Shown piece by piece: positions 1 through 7,558 of a stretch of DNA of 64,000 bases. The stretch's first letter is position 1; each line of letters opens with the position of its first letter. Source of the stretch: Pseudomonas alloputida (GTDB taxonomy: Bacteria > Pseudomonadota > Gammaproteobacteria > Pseudomonadales > Pseudomonadaceae); assembly GCF_021283545.2 (NCBI RefSeq), contig NZ_CP128540.1, forward strand, positions 2,453,501-2,517,500, given 5' to 3'. The notes beneath the pieces were generated by a model, which was given only the letters and a program-made list of their open reading frames with translations, ran no database searches and was not told the origin of the DNA. The position numbers were made by a program, and so were the translations under genes.

Positions 1-1
1 C

Positions 2-730
2 GAGATTCTCAAGGCCTATGACGGTCTGGCACGAGTGAGTGCCGCCGCGAAAATCATAAAACTTGGACTGCGCGAGAAGGTCAGCGTCCTCAGCCTGCCT
101 GTCCTGTCACAAACGATCTTGCCGGCCAGCCTGGCGCGGTTCATGGAGATCTACCCTGATATCAACCTCAGCCTCTCGACTCACGACTCGCCCGATATCG
201 AACCGCTGATATCCAGCCAAGCGTACGACATCGGTTTGATCGAGGGCGTGAGTGCCCCGATGGGGACCACCACTGAACACTTGACGGATGTGGATGAAGT
301 CTGTGTTCTTCCACCGGGCCATCCACTGTCAGCGTTTACCCACATCGACCCTCGGCAGTTAAGCCAATACCCCTTCATTCACTTGGCACCGAATGACCCT
401 TATCGACACCAGCTGGACAGTGTATTCGCGCAGTTAGGCGTTTCGCGCAGCAGTATCATTGAAGTGGATAATGCTGCCACTATCTGTCAGATGGTGCTGA
501 GCGGTATCGGCGTATCGATCATTAATCCGCTCGTGGCCAATACCTATGCCAGTCAGGGCCTCACCATCCGGCGCCTCACGGTCTCGGTGCCTTTCAGTAT
601 CAGCCTGGTTCGCCCGCTTCAGCGTGGGGCCTCGTTAGTTGTCGACCATCTTGTGGAATGCATACGCAGTACCTCGCACGCGCTATGTATGCAATACCGC
701 TCGGATATACGTCTGGCTGAATCCGTATAG
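2..730 (+). CDS. LysR-family transcriptional regulator, 5' end outside window
   Basis: Only the C-terminal part is present: the reading frame is open from base 2, so the DNA-binding winged helix lies left of the window. The visible part begins in the linker helix and continues through a whole LysR substrate-binding domain with its typical opening (LREKVSVLSLPVLSQTILP) and two periplasmic-binding-protein-like lobes; it stops with TAG at 728-730. LysR proteins bind a small effector in this domain and usually control adjacent genes. The neighbours on the same strand are a P5C-reductase-like enzyme, methyltransferase, exporter and flavin oxidase, so it is a plausible regulator of that set. Effector unknown. 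The 200-bp gap to the next gene may hold the controlled promoter. Confidence 0.85.
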   Translation, partial: EILKAYDGLARVSAAAKIIKLGLREKVSVLSLPVLSQTILPASLARFMEIYPDINLSLSTHDSPDIEPLISSQAYDIGLIEGVSAPMGTTTEHLTDVDEVCVLPPGHPLSAFTHIDPRQLSQYPFIHLAPNDPYRHQLDSVFAQLGVSRSSIIEVDNAATICQMVLSGIGVSIINPLVANTYASQGLTIRRLTVSVPFSISLVRPLQRGASLVVDHLVECIRSTSHALCMQYRSDIRLAESV

Positions 731-931
731 GTGAAGGCGACCGTTTTTTGCGACGCTGTGTGATGTGCACGGGGGTGATATCAAATGATGCGTGTTTCAT
801 TCGAATCGGATATGCATTGACAGTTTTTTTTGCTAGGGATTATGTTCTGTAACTGTCCTGCCTTGATCCAGTCTGCGGGCATCCGCAGCAGCGTCTTATC
901 GCTGCTGCTTCAATTCATAAAAGGGAATTAT

Positions 932-1726
932 ATGAAAACCATCTACATGGTCGGTGCGGGCCACATGGGCGGGGCAATCCTGCTGGGGTTGAAAGCGTAT
1001 TTCAAAAGTGCCACCGACTTGCGTGTGATTGAAATTGATACGCAGCGGTCGAACGATTGGCGTGCGAAGGGATTTGAGACGTCTTCACGGATTCAAACAC
1101 TGCAACCTCAGGATTGTGTGGTGCTCGCCGTGCCACCGCAGCAGTTCGAAAACATGCTCGCGGCAAATCCGGTGCTTTGTCGCCACCGTGGGCCGGTCGT
1201 TTCGGTGATGGCGGGCATCACACATGCCACGCTGGTTCGCCTGCTAGGGCATGACGCCGTCGTGCGAGCCATACCCAATACGCCCTCGGAAGTCGCCCAA
1301 GGCGTCACGATGTATTACGCACCCTCGGATGCCGATGCGGCGCTGATCGACAGTGCTCGGCAGATTTTCGACGTGATCGGGCTCTCGCTGAGGGTCAATG
1401 ACGAAAGGCAAATCGACACTGGAACGGCTTTGGCCGGCGGTGGGCCTGCATTGGTCGCGCACTTTGCCGATGCGCTTCAGGACTACGGGCTTCACATGGG
1501 GCTGGACAGCGAGCAGGCCGCGGTCGTCGCCCTGCAGCTACTCAGTGGCACAGCAGCGTTGATCCAGGCGAGCGGTAAGCCGGCAAGCCAGATCTGCCAG
1601 GAGGTGCAAACGGCCGGAGGCACTACCGAACGCGCTATCCGTGCCTTGGACGCAGCTGGCTTCAAAGGGCTGGTAAATGCGGCACTGGATGCGGCAGCCA
1701 GGCGTTCTGCAGAGTTGGGTCAGTGA
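932..1726 (+). CDS. pyrroline-5-carboxylate reductase family protein (ProC-like)
   Basis: 264 residues, normal length for the family. The N-terminal Rossmann fold has GAGHMGGAILLGL; then comes the RAIPNTPSEV loop, and the C-terminal dimerisation domain carries ALAGGGPALVAHF (usually SGSGPAY) and TAGGTTERAIRAL. ProC reduces 1-pyrroline-5-carboxylate to L-proline with NAD(P)H. The start at 932 follows an AAAGGGA ribosome-binding site; an upstream in-frame extension has none. The gene lies among a LysR regulator, methyltransferase, exporter and sarcosine-oxidase-like enzyme rather than in the usual yggS-proC setting, which suggests a secondary paralogue acting on a cyclic imine in specialised metabolism. 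The changed GGGPAL segment fits a shifted substrate. Family membership is clear; the actual substrate is inferred. Confidence 0.8.
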   Translation: MKTIYMVGAGHMGGAILLGLKAYFKSATDLRVIEIDTQRSNDWRAKGFETSSRIQTLQPQDCVVLAVPPQQFENMLAANPVLCRHRGPVVSVMAGITHATLVRLLGHDAVVRAIPNTPSEVAQGVTMYYAPSDADAALIDSARQIFDVIGLSLRVNDERQIDTGTALAGGGPALVAHFADALQDYGLHMGLDSEQAAVVALQLLSGTAALIQASGKPASQICQEVQTAGGTTERAIRALDAAGFKGLVNAALDAAARRSAELGQ

Positions 1727-1743
1727 TTCCAGGAGGATGAGGC

Positions 1744-2583
1744 ATGACAACTATGACCGCGCCCGGAAGTGTTCACACTGACCTGGCGGCCTATAACCTG
1801 TACTTCGGCATGGGGCAGCGGATTACGTTGATCGACAACCCGAAGGTGTTCAGGGTGAGCCCTGCCGGAGAAGCGTTCGGGTCATTGATTGCTAGGCGTT
1901 TCGGGGGGCGTGACAGAGATGCCCGTTTTCTTGACGTGGGGACGGGGAGTGGTGTGCACGCCTTACTGCTGCGACAGTTAGGCATGCGGCATATCACCGC
2001 CTGCGACATTTCTGTTGACGCGGTTCAAGCGGCCCGTGCCAATGAGCTGGTCAACCTGGGCGAATCCTGTATCGAATTCGTACAGGGAGATCTGTTCGAC
2101 GCAATGCCTGCGGCAGAGGACGGATACGATGTGATCCTATTCAATCCGCCAGGGTGGCAGACGCCCTCGGATGGCTTCCTCGATGCACTACAGCGCATCG
2201 AGGCTGCCCAAGGGCTGTCGCTGGAAGCGATGTTCTATGGCGAGCGGACCTTGCGCAGGTTTTTCGAACGGGTGCCGAGCTACCTGAAGCCCGGAGGCAA
2301 GCTGATCATCGGGCTGAATTCGTTGGTCGGCATTGCCGGTGTCATGCGTGACCTCTATGACATGCATGAGGCGCGTTTCAAGATCGATTGGTCATTGCTC
2401 GAGCGCCATGAGATTCCCTTGGTGCTATATACCGAGCAATGGCGTGCTCTGCAGGGGTTGTTGCATGAGGAGATTGAACGTTGGACCCGCCAGGGCCGCG
2501 CGCACTGCCGTTTTGACGACGCCGGCGTGCTGCACTGGTCCTACGAGATCATCGAGTTCTCATTCACGCCGTTAGCCGAGTGA
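1744..2583 (+). CDS. SAM-dependent methyltransferase, HemK/PrmC-like NPPG type
   Basis: 279 residues. A class I methyltransferase core starts near residue 60 with the SAM-binding motif FLDVGTGSGVHALLL, an acidic loop (ACDISVDAV), GDLFD and then ILFNPPG near residue 130. The NPP(F/Y/W/G) signature is typical of enzymes methylating a planar nitrogen, as in HemK/PrmC and adenine-N6 methyltransferases, but the flanking domains do not look like PrmC. AGGAGG at 1731-1736 is well placed for the ATG at 1744. It is 17 bp after the P5C-reductase-like gene and its stop overlaps the next start, so it is in the operon. Likely a small-molecule methyltransferase; substrate unknown. Confidence 0.75.
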   Translation: MTTMTAPGSVHTDLAAYNLYFGMGQRITLIDNPKVFRVSPAGEAFGSLIARRFGGRDRDARFLDVGTGSGVHALLLRQLGMRHITACDISVDAVQAARANELVNLGESCIEFVQGDLFDAMPAAEDGYDVILFNPPGWQTPSDGFLDALQRIEAAQGLSLEAMFYGERTLRRFFERVPSYLKPGGKLIIGLNSLVGIAGVMRDLYDMHEARFKIDWSLLERHEIPLVLYTEQWRALQGLLHEEIERWTRQGRAHCRFDDAGVLHWSYEIIEFSFTPLAE

Positions 2584-3503
2584 CCACCATGGCCGGAAAA
2601 ACCTTCGACGCGGCAGCGGGATTATCTGCCGCGCTGGCATCGAACTGCCTGCTGGGGCTGTCTTCACTGTACTGGAAGGCCCTGGCGGCATTGCCAGCGC
2701 TGGCGTTGCTCGGCTGCAGGGTGTTGATGTCATTGCTCTGTGTCACCTTGCTGCTTGCTGCACGCAAGGAGTTAGTCCCTTTGTTGTGTGTGCTGAAGCG
2801 ACGCGACATTGCCCTTCACGGTGCGGCGGCGGTGCTGGTCGCCGGCAATTGGGGAACGTTCATATGGGCTTCGATTCATGGACACGTTCTTGAAAGCGGG
2901 TTGGGGTATCTGATCGCGCCGGTATTGGGGATCTCGTTGGGCTTGCTGCTGTATCAAGAGCGCTTGTCCGTGCCTCGCGGGTTGTCATTGACAATGGTAA
3001 TCGGCAGCGTCGTCTACCTGCTGTTCGAAAAAGGCGGGCTGGACAGCCGAGTGTTCCTGGTCATTGGCGTGACCTGGGGCACTTACACCTGGCTCAAGAA
3101 GCTGGCTCGACTGCCTCCGTGGTCGGGCCTGTTTCTGGAGTCGCTCGTGCTGGGCGTGCTGCTGATGCCGCTGATCCTGTGGGTGAGCACGCCTGTGGCG
3201 GGTATCGCCGCCCTGGGCTCCGCTGACACGGCGCTGCTGCTGCTTTGCGGCGCAGTTTCCCTATTGCCGCTGGCGCTCTTTTCGTTCGCTGCACGGCGGC
3301 TGCCTCTGAGTGTCATGGGGCTGATGCAGTTCGTGCTGCCGCTGACACAATTTTTCGTCGCTTTGATGTTCTATGGCCAGATACCTTCCCATGGCGCAAT
3401 GTTGGCATTTGCGCTGATCGCCCTGGCTATGCTGCTGGTCATACTCGAGCCGTTGCTCACTACTATTTTCTTCAAGGCAAAAGGAGTTGTCGAAGATGCA
3501 TAA
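2580..3503 (+). CDS. EamA/RarD-family membrane transporter
   Basis: About 307 residues with around ten hydrophobic segments arranged as two EamA repeats; the start of the first (SNCLLGLSSLYWKALAALPA) resembles RarD. EamA proteins of this kind export metabolites across the inner membrane. The start may be GTG at 2580, overlapping the TGA of the methyltransferase gene as GTGA, or ATG at 2589. The gene overlaps the next one by 8 bp, so translation is probably coupled. Position between biosynthetic-looking enzymes suggests efflux of the pathway product or an intermediate, which is inference. Confidence 0.75.
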   Translation: MTTMAGKTFDAAAGLSAALASNCLLGLSSLYWKALAALPALALLGCRVLMSLLCVTLLLAARKELVPLLCVLKRRDIALHGAAAVLVAGNWGTFIWASIHGHVLESGLGYLIAPVLGISLGLLLYQERLSVPRGLSLTMVIGSVVYLLFEKGGLDSRVFLVIGVTWGTYTWLKKLARLPPWSGLFLESLVLGVLLMPLILWVSTPVAGIAALGSADTALLLLCGAVSLLPLALFSFAARRLPLSVMGLMQFVLPLTQFFVALMFYGQIPSHGAMLAFALIALAMLLVILEPLLTTIFFKAKGVVEDA

Positions 3504-4644
3504 GTCCTACACGGCAGTGGTTGTCGGCCTGGGGGTGGTGGGCAGTGCCACGCTGTGGCGCTTGGCTCAGCAGCAGCAGGATGTTCTGGGGCTCGAGGCC
3601 GGCGCGCCGATCAATCTGCAGGGAAGTTCCTATGGTGGCTCGCGGATATTTCGCCAGGCGTACTGGGAAGGTTCGGATTACTTATCACTTCTGGCGGAAG
3701 CGGATCTGGGCTGGCGAGAGCTGCAAGCGACTAGCCACCGGCCATTGCTGCATTACAGCGGGGGGCTTTTCATCGGGCCCATTCGCTCTGGAGTTGTTTC
3801 AGGCAGTGCGGCATCCGCGAAGGCTGGCGGTATTGCTCATCAACGACTGACCGCTGCTGAGGTCGAGGCCAGGTTCTCGGTCTTCCGTGCAGATGAAAAC
3901 ATGGAGGCGGTATTTGAACAAGGAGCGTTTACCATCGCTGCGGACGATGCTCGGCTGCAGATGCTGAACCAGGCGGTGGCGCATGGTGCGCAGATGCGTT
4001 TTGGAAGCCACGTGCAGGACATCACCCGTGTCGAAAGCGAATTCCTGCTACGCCTGAGCGATGGTCAATCGGTGCTCGCGCAAAAGGTGGTGTTGGCGAC
4101 GGGCGCTGGACTTGCTGGCTCTCTCATACCCGACCTGTCCGGGTTGCTGAGGCCTCGCAGCGTGCCGATTTACTGGTGCGCCTTCAAATCGGGTGCCGAG
4201 CAATTGTTCGCGAACTTTCCGGCGTTTCTCTACGAACTCGAGGATGGCCGCCTGTTGTATGGCACACCGCAAATCGATAATGCCGAGCCTGGCATCAAGA
4301 TTGGCTTCCACAATCACCAGCAATCGGCGCTGGATCCGCGCACGCAACTGGAGCCGGCCAGCGACGCGCAGATCGAGGAAATATCAGCCTGTGTAAGTCG
4401 CGTGTTTCCTGATTTGATCGCTCGTCCCTATGCTTCACGCAAGTGCGTATACACCATGACCCCGGACGAAGCGTTCATCATAGGGGAAAGCAAGGAGCTC
4501 CCAAGTGTATTCTATGTCTCGGCCTGTTCCGGCCATGGTTTCAAGTTTGCGCCGGCATTGGGTAGTTGCCTGGCCCGCGCTTTAGCGGGCCAGTCGTTGG
4601 CCTTACAGGTTCCTGCCTTCAGCCGGGAGCGGTTTTCCCACTAG
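3496..4644 (+). CDS. FAD-dependent amine oxidase, monomeric sarcosine oxidase/SolA type
   Basis: 382 residues. The N-terminal dinucleotide-binding motif is VVVGLGVVGSATLWRLA, followed by the family segment GSSYGGSRIFRQAYWEG. Near the C-terminus KCVYTMTPDEAF supplies Cys317, matching the cysteine to which FAD is covalently bound in monomeric sarcosine oxidase, and SACSGHGFKFAPALG is the flavin-binding end of the family. These enzymes oxidise N-methyl or cyclic secondary amino acids to imines with release of hydrogen peroxide. ATG 3496 is chosen because AAAGGAG at 3480-3486 is well spaced for it and too close to a TTG at 3487. Last gene of the packed run; with the P5C-reductase-like gene it may interconvert a cyclic amine and imine (inference). 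Confidence 0.8.
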   Translation: MHKSYTAVVVGLGVVGSATLWRLAQQQQDVLGLEAGAPINLQGSSYGGSRIFRQAYWEGSDYLSLLAEADLGWRELQATSHRPLLHYSGGLFIGPIRSGVVSGSAASAKAGGIAHQRLTAAEVEARFSVFRADENMEAVFEQGAFTIAADDARLQMLNQAVAHGAQMRFGSHVQDITRVESEFLLRLSDGQSVLAQKVVLATGAGLAGSLIPDLSGLLRPRSVPIYWCAFKSGAEQLFANFPAFLYELEDGRLLYGTPQIDNAEPGIKIGFHNHQQSALDPRTQLEPASDAQIEEISACVSRVFPDLIARPYASRKCVYTMTPDEAFIIGESKELPSVFYVSACSGHGFKFAPALGSCLARALAGQSLALQVPAFSRERFSH

Positions 4645-4759
4645 CGTGCGCGGGTCACAGTCTACCTATCCTGAAACAGGAATCGGTGCTGGCTAGTATG
4701 GTGTTTTGGAAATACAACCAAAAAGCGCCACGAGTTATGGTCGTTATTTGTGAAACACC

Positions 4760-5095
4760 TAGTCGGCTATACCTACGCCAGTCAGCACCGGGCGCGCGCG
4801 GCGTACCGGTGGGCGGTAGATGTGACGGTGTATGTCGGAAGGGACAGCGCCGCAACGGGATTGCTCGGCAGCTCTATGATGTGCTGCTGCCGGTTCTGAA
4901 GCGTCTTGGATATCGCTCGGCGTATGCCGGCATTGCCTTGCCGAATGAAGGCAGTATCGGGCTGCACGAGCGACTCGGTTTCTAGCACATCAGTACGTTT
5001 CCGCAGGTCGGATTCAAGCTCGATGCTTGGCATGATGTGGGGTATTGGCGGTTTGATTTCGGAGACGAAGGCTATCGCCCCGAGGCTCCAATAAG
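4760..5095 (+). pseudogene. decayed phosphinothricin-type GNAT acetyltransferase
   Basis: Three pieces of one GNAT protein are readable but not joined. From about 4762 one frame gives GYTYASQHRARAAYRWAVDV; around 4830-4850 the match moves to another frame giving NGIARQLYDVLLPVLKRLGY and AYAGIALPNEGSIGLHERLGF; an in-frame TAG at 4983 interrupts it, after which the same frame resumes with QVGFKLDAWHDVGYWRFD. These are the conserved blocks of phosphinothricin/methionine-sulfoximine N-acetyltransferases. No start codon with a ribosome-binding site or N-terminal third is visible. The gene is therefore broken by at least one frameshift and one stop. It ends against a transposase-less IS110-like element. 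Confidence 0.85.
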
Positions 5096-5121
5096 CTTCC
5101 TATCCCAAATCCCAATGCCAC

Positions 5122-5478
5122 ATGAGAGATTACCCAGCCCTTCCAGGCTGCGCTGTCGCACAGCAAACAGGATGCGCATGACGTCAGATCTGCACTGACA
5201 TCGAGATCTAGAAAAGCATTCGCCGACTGATCCGGGTAGGTCAGCCGCCGAATACTTTGCTATGGTTCCCAATGCGCGGGAAAGAGGCCGTAGACCGCAC
5301 TGGTGTGCTGCTTTGCTCCCGAATGAGAGAGTGGTCCAAATGGCATCGGAGTTAATCCCTGTCGGCACAGCTTGCTGTGACCACGTATAGAAGAGTGAAC
5401 ACTTCGCCGCCATTGACCCCGCGCGCCTGTTTTTTCGCTAGAAAGAACAGTGGGTTATCTTTTGTTTGATAGAAGCGG
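5122..5478 (+). repeat. transposase-less IS110-type element, copy 1
   Basis: A 357-bp unit nearly identical to 27384-27741 (four substitutions and one indel by eye). It starts like the left end of the IS110-family element at 25691 (GAGATYACCCAGCCCTTCC) and ends like that element's right end (a TAGAAA, TGGGTT, TTTTGTTTGAT series). Between them is noncoding DNA homologous to the leader just upstream of the IS110 transposase (25857-26010), including CACTGGTGTG, a hairpin at 5366-5379 and GTGACCACGTAT. It therefore looks like left end joined to right end with no transposase. No convincing protein is encoded. The 3' junction (AAGCGGTCTGCCGCG) resembles a degenerate REP. Confidence 0.8.
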
Positions 5479-6287
5479 TCTGCCGCGACGGGCTGCTATC
5501 GACCCAGAGCGGCCATTTGCCGAGGCCTAAGAACGGTCATAGTCGCCATGCGCGTTCACCGAAGACGCTCTTTCGCGGGTAGGCAGCCAGAAGTCAAATG
5601 GTTACCCCAGCATGATTGAATGCGCCCAGCTAAGAGCTGAAGTCGCTGAAACTGGCTGAACCCTATTAGACAGGCCAGATGCTCAGGCCGCTTGCGGTGC
5701 GATCTGAGGCTAGATTCCCACGCTACTGCTGCATTGCCGGGATGTGCTGGATGGACGTACAGCCGGCGCGTACCAATTTTAGTACCAATAGTGGGATGCA
5801 GTTCAGCGAAAGGTCCCGGTATTGAGGTTCTCGCCCGTGTCCGGTGATCTGATATAAAACCTTTCTGGACAGGGTAAGCGCACACTTGATGTAGCTCAGA
5901 GCTTCTGAGGATTGAGAGGTGCGTATGACCATAGATAGGGATGGAATGGATTGTGATCAGCAGGTTAGCAGGCCGGCTGAAAACAATGGTCCGCCAGGCG
6001 GTCAATACTCGGAAGGTAAACGGGAGCAGCCCGAGGATCACGACGATTCCGCACATAATCGGCCCTTTCGAGGCAGGCAGAGATCAGGCCCGCCGGACCC
6101 ATCGCGGGCATCCAATGCCGAGCGTTATAGTTATCACAAGCGCCCACTGGAGTAACTTCCAGTACAGTGTGTAAAGGCTGGCGGAAGTACTGTTCAGCCC
6201 AGCTGATAGAAGCCCAGCCCCGCGCTGGGCTTTTTGCATTCATGCGACGCCCTGAGGGGTTTTGATAGCAGGGCTGGGCATCGACGT
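5479..6287. other. about 800 bp with no supportable gene
   Basis: Both strands have short open frames here but none has a recognisable domain, a convincing ribosome-binding site and plausible composition together. On the minus strand around 5960-6140 two overlapping frames encode hydrophobic stretches (for example IVVILGLLPFTFRVLTAW), possibly a frameshifted remnant of a small phage membrane protein. On the plus strand a hydrophilic 77-codon frame begins at 5925 after a weak GAGG and is followed by the terminator at 6211. Neither is called as a gene. The stretch is probably decayed DNA between the IS-like element and the phage-derived island. Confidence 0.5.
6211..6235 (+). terminator. rho-independent terminator, plus orientation
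   Basis: Eight-bp stem AGCCCAGC/GCTGGGCT with a five-base loop, followed by TTTT on the plus strand. It lies 50 bp beyond the stop of the minus-strand lyase gene but its T-run faces the other way, so it would stop rightward transcription before it reaches that gene. Confidence 0.65.
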
Positions 6288-6962
6288 TCAGCGATGGATG
6301 AGCGAGAGCTCGCTGATGATGCAGATCGAGCCGTCCTCGGCGGGGGTTGCGTCGGTGTAGTCGACCTGGTTGTAGACCCCGCCGTGGAACTCGAACAGGC
6401 GTGAAGCCCAGGTACTGTCGAGCTGCAAATCGCCCGACGAAGCGGATACCCCGTTGCATTCGGCCGTCACGGTTACCACGCCTTCAGACGTGGTGTGAAT
6501 GCTGATGTTGAACGTCGCACCCAGTGGCACCCCCTTCAGGACTGTGGAATTCACCGGGTCGGTCTGGTTGAAGGTGCGCCGAAACCCCAGGGTGATGTTG
6601 CCCTTGTTCCAGAACACCTTTACCGGCGGGCCGTCGTCCCCGCGTACGTGCATCTGGGCGATGACCACCTTCTGCGCCGAGTTGACCTTGGTCAGCGTCA
6701 TTGTCTGGCGATTCCAGTGATCCTGGGCGCTGGCCAGCGTCCAGTCTTGCGTTTCCGTCCATTCGCAGCGTGTCCTGTGGGTGCTTTTGCTCGAAGCCCC
6801 TTTGGTTGGGGCTGAGAACTGGATCGAGCCATCGCTGAGCACCGTCACGATGCTGGGAAAGCGGGCAATCGCTTCAGCACCGTTCAGCTCCAGAGCAACA
6901 GGGTTGGTTGAGGAGACGGCTACCGGCGTGGCGATGGTGAGGTGGCTGATATCTACGGCCAT
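6288..6962 (-). CDS. PL7-type (alginate lyase 2 family) polysaccharide-lyase-like protein
   Basis: 224 residues forming a single jelly-roll domain. SDGSIQFSAP near residue 43, AQMHVRGDD with Gln103 and His105 (the QIH motif of PL7), VKVFWNKG, TLKGVPLG-like and FEFHGGVYNQ with Tyr197 (usual YFKAGxYxQ) follow PL7 order. The usual RxELR strand is replaced by RTRCEW at 63-68, so an arginine/glutamate pair appears exchanged; activity is uncertain. No signal peptide is visible, unlike exported alginate lyases. ATG 6962 is preceded by AGGAG at good spacing. Palindromes matching those at the nearby CI-type repressor gene lie 65-106 bp upstream. In this phage-like setting it may be a depolymerase or tail-associated protein (inference). 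Confidence 0.7.
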   Translation of the reverse strand: MAVDISHLTIATPVAVSSTNPVALELNGAEAIARFPSIVTVLSDGSIQFSAPTKGASSKSTHRTRCEWTETQDWTLASAQDHWNRQTMTLTKVNSAQKVVIAQMHVRGDDGPPVKVFWNKGNITLGFRRTFNQTDPVNSTVLKGVPLGATFNISIHTTSEGVVTVTAECNGVSASSGDLQLDSTWASRLFEFHGGVYNQVDYTDATPAEDGSICIISELSLIHR

Positions 6963-7026
6963 GGGGAACTCCTGGCGAAAAGGTTTGAGTGGCATAGCCG
7001 CCGTACAAGCGACGGCTGAACGCAAA

Positions 7027-7068
7027 CTTAGCCTCAAGCTAAATCTAGGTCAATAGCTTATGGCTAAA
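7027..7068. promoter_or_regulatory. two palindromic operators of the TTTAGC-N5-GCTAAA type
   Basis: CTTAGC-N5-GCTAAA at 7027-7043 and AATAGC-N5-GCTAAA at 7052-7068, centres 25 bp apart, in the divergent region between the lyase gene and the DUF1654 gene. The same palindrome occurs twice, plus a half site, in front of the CI-type repressor gene at 8383, so this repressor is the obvious candidate ligand. An inverted pair AATTTCGC/GCGAAATT follows at 7071-7107. Confidence 0.65.
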
Positions 7069-7164
7069 ATAATTTCGCTTCACGGGAAATTACCTACAGG
7101 CGAAATTTTCCCCAGCGGGGGGCTTTACGCAGGATTTGGCGATGAGATAAGCTTTTGTTGAGTA

Positions 7165-7180
7165 CTGTACGAATATACAG
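7165..7180 (+). promoter_or_regulatory. LexA (SOS) box
   Basis: CTGTACGAATATACAG fits the LexA consensus CTGT-N8-ACAG with an AT-rich centre. It lies 17-32 bp upstream of the ATG of the DUF1654 gene at 7197, where it would block the promoter until DNA damage. Confidence 0.75.
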
Positions 7181-7196
7181 CTATCAGGATGAGAAT

Positions 7197-7520
7197 ATGG
7201 CAAGCCACATGAAGTCGGAACCCCATCAGCGCCAGGAAATGACCGGAATAGAGCGGCTTAGCCTGCGGGTATCGTCAATGATCAACCACCCGCTCGCACA
7301 GACGCAGCGCTGGGTAGTGGTGCACCGTCTGGATAGCGACGGTGAAGCGGAATGGGAGGAGGTGATGGGCCAGCTGCTGGAAATGCCCGAGTTGCAGCTG
7401 ACGTTCAATGATGACGCTAGCGTGACAGTGCGATGGGCGCGCAGTAGCGTGGAAGAGCGTGATGATTTTATCGTCGAGCGCGACTGCGAGGCTCAGGTCG
7501 AGGAGGCTGCACCGTTCTGA
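7197..7520 (+). CDS. DUF1654-family small protein, probable SOS gene
   Basis: 107 residues, acidic and soluble. ERLSLRVSSMINHPLAQTQR followed by WEEVMGQLLEMPELQLTF and VTVRW matches the pattern of DUF1654, a family restricted largely to Pseudomonas and its phages, with no established function. ATG 7197 has AGGA at 7187-7190. The LexA box just upstream predicts induction by DNA damage. It is the first gene to the right of the divergent region carrying the CI-type operators and converges on the repressor gene across a shared terminator. Function not known. Confidence 0.75.
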   Translation: MASHMKSEPHQRQEMTGIERLSLRVSSMINHPLAQTQRWVVVHRLDSDGEAEWEEVMGQLLEMPELQLTFNDDASVTVRWARSSVEERDDFIVERDCEAQVEEAAPF

Positions 7521-7530
7521 GCTTTAGCAA

Positions 7531-7554
7531 AAGCCCGCTGGTCAGGGCGGGCTT
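7531..7554. terminator. bidirectional terminator between DUF1654 and repressor genes
   Basis: AAGCCCGC and GCGGGCTT arms separated by eight bases lie between the convergent genes ending at 7520 and 7559. On the minus strand the hairpin is followed by TTTTGC, on the plus strand by a weaker CGGTTTA. Confidence 0.6.
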
Positions 7555-7558
7555 CGGT

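Noticed and set aside
5122-5413. Minus-strand open frame of over 100 codons within the short repeat, present also at 27355-27675
   Set aside because: It lies wholly in the IS110-type noncoding end region, has no recognisable domain or ribosome-binding site, and exists in both copies because the DNA is duplicated.
5556-6056. Minus-strand frame of 166 codons starting with a hydrophobic stretch
   Set aside because: Only the first 30 residues look protein-like; the rest has unusual composition and no ribosome-binding site. Kept as a possible remnant within the gene-free region, not as a gene.
5925-6155. Plus-strand hydrophilic 77-codon frame before the terminator at 6211
   Set aside because: Weak ribosome-binding site, no domain, and composition resembling a shadow frame; the terminator alone is not enough to support it.
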